A stretch of DNA of 64,000 nt from Plasmodiophora brassicae (lineage: Eukaryota; Endomyxa; Phytomyxea; Plasmodiophorida; Plasmodiophoridae), in the NCBI GenBank assembly GCA_039704465.1, contig JASFAU010000005.1, forward strand, positions 806,001-870,000, given 5' to 3'. How positions within the stretch are numbered: position 1 is the first letter of the stretch; each line of letters starts with the position of its first letter. Below are positions 57,610 to 64,000 of the stretch, piece by piece. The position numbers and the translations under genes are program-made. The notes under the pieces are model-generated. The model saw only the letters and a program-made list of their open reading frames with translations. It ran no database searches and had not been told where the DNA came from.

Positions 57610-58080
57610 CGGTCAGCCTAAGATCGGTACCGGGTCGGCGTCGGAACACGTCCCCAAGGTACGAAGGATGACAGCCGTGCCTACAGCAGCAGCGGCCACA
57701 GGGGCGTCGCATGGTTTCTGACAGGGTTGGGCGATAGGGGACGTGGTCGTGGATCCGGCGCGACCAGTACGACGGCCTGTACAAGGGCGGGTCGATCGCG
57801 TGGGTGCAGACGATGGTGGTCCGGCAGGCCTCATACGCGCGCGCTCTGCCCACACCAGGCGACATAGGCCCCCCGAATTGTCGAACGGCGCTCGTCCTGA
57901 GGATGCACGAGGCCTGCCGGACCTACAGGCTGACGACGGAATGCCTGCACCACGCGGTCGACTACCTGGATCGGTTCCTGCTCCTGCTGCCCGACACGAC
58001 GCCGTCCCGCTGTCGCGTCGTCGGTGCAGCCGCCGTCCTCGTGGCGAGCAAGGTCCTGGACCAGGTCAGCCCATGGCTGT
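57610..58080 (+). pseudogene. Inverted, truncated copy of the cyclin gene
   Basis: This is the right arm of the inverted duplication. It keeps the open cyclin frame from 'GTGSASEHVPK' through 'HEACRTYRLTTECLHH' to 'VASKVLDQ', including a matching intron (about 57655-57766). It lacks the membrane-anchor exon and the whole second cyclin fold; reading on meets a stop at 58079-58081. Several changes alter residues of the first fold (for example a Trp to Arg in 'VLRMHEACR'). I treat it as a pseudogene, though a short transcript is possible. Confidence 0.75.
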
Positions 58081-58083
58081 AGG

Positions 58084-58155
58084 CCACCCCGAATGCTTGA
58101 ACGGCGGTCGTCGTGTGGACGGACGAGGCCTGCCCGACTCGCACGCTGCCTAGGC
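58084..58155 (+). pseudogene. Third, degenerate cyclin fragment
   Basis: Directly after the truncated copy, about 70 bp again resembles the 'PPNCRTAVVLWMHEACRTY' part of the cyclin gene in plus orientation, with many substitutions and no open frame. It points to an older or more decayed duplication. Confidence 0.6.
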
Positions 58156-58781
58156 GGTCTGATCTCGCAACCACAACGGTTCAGTGTGTCCATGCCGTTC
58201 CACAATCGCGAAAATCCCAATTACACCGACACCTTCGGCTTGTACCGCTTGCGGTGAAATACACCTGCGCCCGTCCAACGGACGAATGCCTTCTGCATCG
58301 GCGTCCCTGACAATGCCGACAACGGCGTTAGGGGTCCCCAGGCTGGCGGCATTTGTCCCGATCATCTCTGGGTGTCCTTGCACGGCAGACTTCGCTTATT
58401 GAGATCACCTTCGCGCTCAGGTTGGTCTACGGAGGCGTTTTCTGGCGGCAGGTCGGCTGCGACGACGGTACATGCCGGGAGCTCGCTACGAACCGGGTGC
58501 ATCAGCGGGCACCGACATCGGCCGGCTTCCCTACAGACACTGTGATTGGTACTATACAGAGTACACATACGGCCATTGTGTATAGTCTACGAATAAAGTA
58601 GATCCACGTCTCGGTTCTTTGATTGCCACCAACCGGATCGGCAGGTTCGACGTGTTTCTCACATCGCTTGCGAAGCGCAATGCATCGCCCGGCCTTGATT
58701 ATAGGTGCCGCATTGTGTCCGGCCCCGGGTGCGGTGCGCGGGGGGTCCGTCGGTGGGGTTCGCAAGGCTCGCGGTGCCGCC
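58156..58781. other. Intergenic stretch without a supported gene
   Basis: About 625 bp between the cyclin relics and the uS17m start. Frames on both strands are short and lack family features. It presumably contains the uS17m promoter. Confidence 0.45.
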
Positions 58782-59251
58782 ATGTCGACGACGTTCGTTG
58801 GGCGCGTCCTGGTAATCGGCCTGCTCCGAGGTACCTGCACAGGTTGGCGGCCGCTTATCCGACTGTGTCGCAGAACACGAAGATGACGAAGACGGTCGTT
58901 GTCCTGGTCAATCGCTTCACGACCCATCCGCTCTACAACAAGCGCATGCGGAAGACGAAGAAGTTCATGGCGCACGATGAGGGTAGGGTCGCGTTGGATT
59001 CGCGTCATTGCTCGCCCCGGTTGACGTGATCCCGTCCAGACGAAGCCGCCGGCGTCGGCGACCTGGTCCTAATCCGCACGTCTCGCCCGTACAGCAAACG
59101 CAAGAAGTTCATCCTGAAGGAGATCCTCAAACGCTCGCCGCAGTTCCTGTACGAACAGTCGTTGAAGGACGCCGCTGCTACGGCTGCTGCTGCTGATGCT
59201 GCTGCCGCCGGCACAGAGCGCTCGACAGCGGCGGCCACGGGCGAATCGTGA
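58782..59251 (+). CDS. Mitochondrial small-subunit ribosomal protein uS17
   Basis: uS17 binds 16S-type rRNA early in small-subunit assembly. Three exons, 58782-58811, 58874-58982 and 59040-59251, sum to 351 nt, 116 aa. The core is clear: 'FVGRVL', 'KTVVVLVNRFTTHPLYNKR', 'MRKTKKFMAHDE', 'GVGDLVLIRTSRPYSKRKK'. The family range and the bacterial-type 'GDLVLIRTSRPYSK' separate it from the cytosolic S11-type protein. The C-terminal tail is alanine-rich. No long presequence is seen, as is usual for mitochondrial uS17. Introns are 62 and 57 nt. Confidence 0.9.
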
Positions 59252-59411
59252 CGCACGTGTGCGAATACAGGTTGCCAGCGCATCAAATATAGGGCGAGCG
59301 GCCGAGCGCGGGCGCGGCCCTGACGACGACGCGCCACACCGTCCGTGAAGGGGATCCCCCCACAGTCACTGCCTGGGGACGCGACGCCCGTCAGCGCAGC
59401 GAACGGCGACG

Positions 59412-60728
59412 ATGATCAACAGCAATCATAGCTCGAGGGCGGCGGACGGCGCCGGCGGCGAGACGCCGTTCCTGCGGTCCGCCAAGGACGGGTACGCGAA
59501 ATGGTACCACCAGACGCCGGCCATGGCGCGCGCCCTGGTCTTCGTCGGCGTTGCCGGGTCGGTCCTGTCCCTGGTCGGCGTCGACCGCGTCCTTGGGTAC
59601 AACATGCCCTACTACACTGTCCTGCGATCGCAAGGTCGCCCCTGTGTTTGGATCCGGCGATGCTGCCCGCCATGCGACGCTGACGACCTTGTCTGGATAC
59701 AGTTTGGCGAGTACTGACGGCCGGGTTCGTGGGGCGCTCGCTGCTCAGCGACGTATTCGCCATATTCAGCCTTTACCAGGTGTGCTGCGCCGGTTCACCA
59801 GCCCGTTGGGCGTGTGACTAACGCGGGTCCTGGTCAGATTCTGTTGCGTCTGGAGCCGGCGAAGGGCTCCACGTTCGTCCTCGTGACGTCGCTGGCAGCA
59901 AGCGTGGTGATCCAGTTCGTGACGGTCATGCTGTTGACACTGGCGGGCATTCTGCTATCCTCAATGCTGTTCTTCCTGCACGGCGGCGGCTTCTGGCCGC
60001 TCGCGTTCGTCTTCATCGCGCTGGAATCGCAGGCTTCCGTCGATGCGACGAGACAGTAACGGTTCAGCCTCGTGGCGCTGTTCAGCTCCCTGATGCCTCC
60101 ACCAGGTTCCTCTGCTTCCCTGTCGAAGTGCCGACGAAAGCGTACCCTGTGGTTCTTGCGGTATACATCAACGCCCAGGTGTGTTTGCGATTGCTTGGCT
60201 GACTGACATAGGTTCTGTTCTTCCTCCTGTCGGGCGGAAGTGCGATCGACATATTCGTCGGGTTGGCGTTAGGGATGCTTGGTAAGCGGGGAGCTTCCGA
60301 TGTGTTCGACCCATTCGGCTGACGGCGCTCGACTAAGCGGGAAAGTATCCCCGGGTCCAGTTCTCTACAGCGTCGTGCCGCGCCCTGGAGTCAAAGCCCT
60401 TCATGAAGAGCGTTGTCGATATGCCCGGGTTCGTCACCGTCGATAACATTGGCTATCTGATCAACGACGAGGAGCTCGGCGACCCGTACGTGCCCGTCTG
60501 GTCCACGTGTCTCGCTTCTAACGCCCCCTGGTCAGGGCACCGCATTTCGGGCAGACGTCCCAGCCGAGTCGCCCAGGTGCCCGACCATTCGCCGGTGTCG
60601 GGTACAAGCTGGGCAAGGCCGACGATTCGGACGAGGCGCCTGGGATGGCCGAAGGCGCCGTCTTCCGATCGTCCATGGGTCATCCGCTCGCCGACCGCTA
60701 CGTCCCCAACAGCAAGTACGTCCAATGA
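59412..60728 (+). CDS. Derlin-type rhomboid pseudoprotease
   Basis: Derlins are ER membrane proteins that help retrotranslocate misfolded proteins in ERAD. Seven exons (59412-59634, 59703-59779, 59838-60055, 60106-60178, 60212-60281, 60371-60485, 60536-60728) sum to 969 nt, 322 aa. The order fits a derlin: 'AKWYHQTPAMARALVF' near the N-terminus, 'VWRVLTAGFVGRSLLSDVF' carrying the WR motif, 'FSLYQILLRLEP' for the conserved Y-x-x-x-LE, and 'PTKAYPVVLAVYINAQVLF' with 'SAIDIFVGLALGML'. No rhomboid Ser-His dyad is evident. It is longer than human derlin-1 (251 aa), with an extra polar C-tail. A related UBAC2-type rhomboid is the main alternative. Confidence 0.7.
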
Positions 60729-60845
60729 ACCGGAACGAGCTAGGGGGCACGCCGGTCCTGACATGCACACTTAGGCAAAGCTCGGGGACCGAACAACACT
60801 ATGGCAAGGACATGGCCGACCCCAGCGCCAACTGATGACGTCCGA

Positions 60846-62027
60846 TTACAGTATTTTAACGCCCCCATCGTCGTCGTTGTTGTCGAGGTTAGCCATCGCG
60901 AAGATCGTCGTGAAGACACCGGCGAGGGCGGCGCCGTTCCCAGCGCCAACGACGCTGCGTACGAAGCAGAAGAACGGGAACCGGGCACCGCCTCGGCGAT
61001 TCCTAGAGACGCTCGCGTGTATGCGCCCGAGGTCGTCCCTGTTCTGTAGCCGCCACTCGTCGAACCGGACGCCATGCAGCGACCTGTTCGCTGCGATCGC
61101 GCGCACGATCGCGCTCTGTGCCGCAAGGTCGCCAAGGTCGTTGTGGCGAACGTCGAGCCACATCAGTGTGCGGTTCGCGCTGATCGCTGCGGCCAGCGAT
61201 GGTGTCGCGTCGCCCGTCATGCCGCAGTCGAACAGGTCCAAGACCTCCACCGACGCCTGCCGCGCCAGGGCCTCGGCGAACGCGATGATGCCTTGTGGTC
61301 CAACGCCCCGGTTACCGCTTAACGACAGCGCCGTCATCGAGCTCGTGCTCGTCAGCGCTTTCGCAAGAGCGATGGCGCCCGCTTCCCCGATCGTGTTTTC
61401 AGCCAGCGATACATCGCGAATCGTGAAGTTGATCTCGAGCATCTGCCCCAGGGCGACGGCTCCGTCGTTGCCGATCTTGTTCGCAGACAGGTCCACCTTG
61501 TGCAGGACGTCGTTGTGGCGCAGGGCGCCCGCCAACGCGGCGCAGTCGCGGTCGGTCAGCAGGCACGATCGCAGGCGCAGGACGCGAAGCGACAGGTGCC
61601 CTTTCAGCGACGATGCCAACGCGTTGACGAACGGGGCCGACGCCGTGTTCCCTGACAGGTCCAGGTGCCGCAGCGTGGTCGTGGAGGTCAACGCGCGCGC
61701 CAGCGTCCGCATGCCATCGCCCGAGAACTCGTTGTCGCCCGCCTCGATCCGCGTCAGCGTCACATTGTCGCGTAGGCACCTGGCGATGTCGGCGGCGGCC
61801 TGGTCGCGTAGACGGTTGCCAGCGACGTTCAGCGTCAGGACGCGGCGGTTGGCGCGCAACGCGTCGATCAGGGCGCCCAGCCGTCGCTCGCCGATCAGCT
61901 GCCGGGACAGGTCGATGTTCAGCGCCGTGTCGATCGACGCTAACGCCGTCGATACCATCGACGAACCGTACCCCGGTGATGAGTCATCGCTCCGGAGCCG
62001 TTGACTCCTGATGGGCGGTTCGCACAT
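60846..62027 (-). CDS. Leucine-rich repeat protein of ribonuclease-inhibitor type
   Basis: A 393-aa protein of about 28-residue LRRs (RNH1/NLRC-like), with repeats such as 'TTLRHLDLSGNTASAP', 'LHKVDLSANKIGNDGAVAL' and 'LMWLDVRHNDLGDLA'. Such solenoids bind proteins; no partner domain (NACHT, kinase, F-box) is attached. Start ATG 62027 or ATG 61958. The first choice leaves only 20 bp to the divergent secreted-protein gene. The last 60 residues are a basic segment followed by a hydrophobic stretch ('GAALAGVFTTIFAMA') and an Asp-rich end, which may be a read-through into a missed intron. Cytosolic location is assumed because no signal peptide is seen. Confidence 0.75.
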   Translation of the reverse strand: MCEPPIRSQRLRSDDSSPGYGSSMVSTALASIDTALNIDLSRQLIGERRLGALIDALRANRRVLTLNVAGNRLRDQAAADIARCLRDNVTLTRIEAGDNEFSGDGMRTLARALTSTTTLRHLDLSGNTASAPFVNALASSLKGHLSLRVLRLRSCLLTDRDCAALAGALRHNDVLHKVDLSANKIGNDGAVALGQMLEINFTIRDVSLAENTIGEAGAIALAKALTSTSSMTALSLSGNRGVGPQGIIAFAEALARQASVEVLDLFDCGMTGDATPSLAAAISANRTLMWLDVRHNDLGDLAAQSAIVRAIAANRSLHGVRFDEWRLQNRDDLGRIHASVSRNRRGGARFPFFCFVRSVVGAGNGAALAGVFTTIFAMANLDNNDDDGGVKIL

Positions 62028-62047
62028 CCTAACCGTCCTATTGGTCG

Positions 62048-62848
62048 ATGCCAGGTGCTGCTCTCGTCGCCATCGTCGTCGCGATGGCGTCGCTGTGCCA
62101 GGTCGGCAGCGGCGCCGAATGCTATCTAAGACCGTTCCATCGGCACGACCAGGTGTTCGGGTCGTGCCCGGCGTACGCGTCGTTATCGCCGCGTAACGCG
62201 TCCAACGTGATGATCGCGGCCGGCAACTTCCCCTGCGGGACCTGCCTGCGCGTTTCGAACGGGAACATGCAGGTCTATACGGTCGTTGTCGATCAGACAC
62301 AATCGCCGTCGATCGACCTGCACATCGACCCGCTGACGACGCTGCTGGGGTCGTCGGACCCGTCGCTCCTCGTGGAAGGCTTGGCGGCGTGCTGTGCCGA
62401 GGTGGTCGATCGCAGCCAGTGTGCAGACCTGTATATCGCGAACGCAACGGCGACGGCCACAGGATGCAACGATAACGGACCAGACCCGACTGGGCGGGTA
62501 CCGCCTGCGACCGACATGGGCGGTCCACCGGCGAACGTTCCCAATGGACAGATGCCACGCCAGCAGTTCCGTCCCATGTTCCAGCAGCGACAGCAGGGCA
62601 TGGGGACGTTCATGATGCGACCGCCGCTGCCACAGCCCATCCACCCGCTACAACAGGCAGCGTTCCGGCCACAGCCAGCGTTCCAGATTCCGGACTGGAC
62701 AGCGCCCAGTCGCAGCAACGTGAACGTTCAGCCGGTCGACCCGTCCCTGCAGGCGAATCCGACAGCGCAGACGAGCGATGCCGTCGCAGACGCCAATGGC
62801 GATTCGACGGGCGCCCGCAGGAGGACCAAGATCCGCGTCTACGATTAA
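62048..62848 (+). CDS. Secreted cysteine-containing protein with expansin-like double-psi beta-barrel
   Basis: A 266-aa single exon with a signal peptide ('LVAIVVAMASLCQVGSGA'). The mature N-terminal domain has the double-psi-barrel signature 'CGTCLRVSNGN' followed by 'VYTVVVDQ' and 'SIDLHIDPLTTLL', as in expansins, barwin-like and related secreted proteins, with several cysteines ('LAACCAEVVDRSQC'). The C-terminal half is Pro/Gln/Met-rich low complexity ('MFQQRQQGMGTFMM') ending in basic residues. No expansin CBM63 domain follows. Cell-wall or matrix binding is plausible from the fold, not shown. Confidence 0.7.
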   Translation: MPGAALVAIVVAMASLCQVGSGAECYLRPFHRHDQVFGSCPAYASLSPRNASNVMIAAGNFPCGTCLRVSNGNMQVYTVVVDQTQSPSIDLHIDPLTTLLGSSDPSLLVEGLAACCAEVVDRSQCADLYIANATATATGCNDNGPDPTGRVPPATDMGGPPANVPNGQMPRQQFRPMFQQRQQGMGTFMMRPPLPQPIHPLQQAAFRPQPAFQIPDWTAPSRSNVNVQPVDPSLQANPTAQTSDAVADANGDSTGARRRTKIRVYD

Positions 62849-62974
62849 GGACGGCTGCTCATGCCTTCAGGCAGCTAACCGGCCAATGGGAATAGTCATT
62901 AAACGAATAACTGCTACTCAATACCTGTGGCAAACAGTTCGGGATTGGCGCGAACATGGCAAGCGGGTGGGTGA

Positions 62975-63023
62975 ACGACTGGAGGACAGCAGGATGGCGG
63001 CCATCCTGCTGTCCTCCAGTCGT
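62975..63023. repeat. Near-perfect inverted repeat, 24-bp arms, 1-nt centre
   Basis: Arms 62975-62998 and 63000-63023 are exact reverse complements around a single G. The sequence could form a strong hairpin. It lies between the secreted barrel protein and the SLC44-type gene, outside any gene I support. Confidence 0.95.
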
Positions 63024-63360
63024 GTGTCCCGACCGTGCCCATCGTTCTTGTGTCGACCACGTACACCTACGCGCTGCCCGTTCGGTGCTTCATGCTCACG
63101 ATCGCGTCCGTTGCGCTGGAACCCGCCACCGAATCGTTGACGCTCTGCCCATGGCAGGTGGCCGACGTACGAGCACGTCGGCCACTGCTGACGTATCGAG
63201 CAGTATCAAACGATGGGGATTACGGCCGAGTCGGGGTGCGATCCGGCCACATCGGATGGTCAGGACGCTGTCGCGACAGACGGGTGCACCACGTACCCAG
63301 CAAGCGCGAGGCGTCTGTCATACCATCCACTGTATTGAGCGCCTGGGCAACGTAGTGACG
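63024..63360. other. Intergenic stretch
   Basis: About 340 bp between the hairpin and the SLC44-type stop. A plus-strand frame crosses it without family features. I see nothing else. Confidence 0.4.
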
Positions 63361-64000
63361 TCAGACGGCCAAGCCGACCGACGGGTAGATCCTGCGAACG
63401 GCAGCGACCAGCTTCTGGTGCAGCGCCGGGTGGTGGGTCGCCAACGCGGCGGGTTCCTCGGCCCACAGGACCATGAACGTGACCACGCAGGCTTCCAGGA
63501 CGGACATGACGACGCCGGTCAGGAAAGCGCCCAGGAAGAAACACAGGATCATGACGGGGGCGGCGTTGCCATGGCCGCCGACGCCAGCGTAAACGACGCC
63601 ACCGATCACAGCACCGGCCACGCCGCCAATCAGGGCAGACAGCCAGAACGCCAACCCGGACATGTCGTCGTTGACGATCACGTCCAGGCCACGACGCTGC
63701 AGCAACTCCCACGTGTTCTTCGCCGCTGGAGGGAGGGGGACACACGGTCAGCAACCGGATGCAACCAATGGCGCGCAGGCATCGTCCTCGGTACCTGAGC
63801 AGAAGTCCTGGCCCCAGATGGCGACGTACGCGTACGCGTACTTGGTGATGAACTGGGCAATCGCCTGGATGCACCCGAGGATGCAATCAATGATACAGGC
63901 CATAACCCAGTGGTCGCGACTCATCGAGCGGGCGAGCACGCGCAACGTCTCAATCAGCGACACGATGAACGACCCATAGCAGATCGAGCCGAAGCTGGTC
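63361..64000 (-). CDS. Choline transporter-like protein (SLC44/CTL/Pns1 family), C-terminal part, truncated by window edge
   Basis: The right edge cuts this gene; only the end is present. Exons 63795-64000 (continuing to the right) and 63361-63725 flank a 69-nt intron. The first shows the family motif 'GSICYGSFIVSLIETLRVL' and 'FITKYAYAYVAIWGQDFC'; the second begins 'AAKNTWELLQRRG' and has two helices ('WLSALIGGVAGAVIGGVV', 'MILCFFLGAFLTGVV') and the conserved end 'CFAEEP'-like 'VLWAEEPAALATHHP'. SLC44 proteins transport choline or ethanolamine; fungal Pns1 is of uncertain role. Nothing here distinguishes them. Confidence 0.88.

Noticed and set aside
61958..62558. N-terminal extension of the LRR protein up to 62558
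   Set aside because: The extra residues are Arg/Ser/Pro-rich shadow sequence antisense to the secreted barrel protein, with a non-ATG start.
1..64000. CRISPR array, rRNA operon, bacterial insertion sequence or intact transposon
   Set aside because: I saw no regularly spaced repeats, rRNA-like stretches, transposase motifs or reverse transcriptase motifs on either strand.

Overview
The window is a gene-dense, GC-rich eukaryotic nuclear segment. Nearly every gene is split by very short introns, mostly 41-76 nt, with GT-AG ends and a CTGAC or CTAAC branch motif close to the acceptor. Intergenic gaps are often under 300 bp. Genes for a flagellum (dynein-2 heavy chain, CFAP221), augmin (HAUS1) and secreted LRR and ankyrin proteins, a pair of 'tiny macrocysts'-like PAS membrane proteins and the compact intron style suggest a flagellated protist. 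My best guess is a plasmodiophorid rhizarian such as Plasmodiophora brassicae. That is inference; no rRNA or organelle marker is present to settle it.

Left part (1-15 kb): the 5' end of the cytoplasmic dynein-2 heavy chain (-), CPSF2 of the mRNA 3'-end processing complex (-), a C11orf54-type zinc ester hydrolase (+), an OSCA/CSC1/TMEM63 mechanosensitive channel (-), a large unnamed coiled-coil/C2-like/membrane protein (+), an AAAP amino-acid permease (+) and threonyl-tRNA synthetase (+).

Middle (15-40 kb): a tiny-macrocysts-like PAS membrane protein (-), CFAP221 (+), the U3 processome protein WDR75/UTP17 (-), a small secreted LRR protein with one exon per repeat (+), a gene-poor stretch with a 26-bp tandem repeat, a conserved protein of unknown function (-), HAUS1 (-), a family-2 polysaccharide synthase (-), ALDH7A1 (+), a TAF1A-like Pol I factor (-) and the N-glycan glucosyltransferase ALG6 (+).

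Right part (40-64 kb): a second, much larger tiny-macrocysts-like gene whose reading frame appears to run on into a TauE/SafE-type transporter domain (+), GLE1 (-), an unknown membrane protein (-), a secreted ankyrin-like protein preceded by a relic of a relative (+), a tail-anchored protein (-), a mitochondrial BipA/TypA GTPase (-), a membrane-anchored cyclin with a 471-bp inverted partial copy and a further fragment, mitochondrial ribosomal protein uS17 (+), a derlin-like ER protein (+), a ribonuclease-inhibitor-type LRR protein (-), a secreted double-psi-barrel protein (+), a near-perfect 24-bp hairpin and the 3' part of a choline-transporter-like SLC44 gene (-).

The genes do not form one pathway. 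Housekeeping genes (RNA processing, translation, glycosylation, ribosome biogenesis) alternate with lineage-specific secreted or membrane genes, and the second group carries the duplications, relics and repeats. For most conserved genes the exon joins I propose sum to a multiple of three and give proteins close to the usual family length, which is the main internal check on the models.
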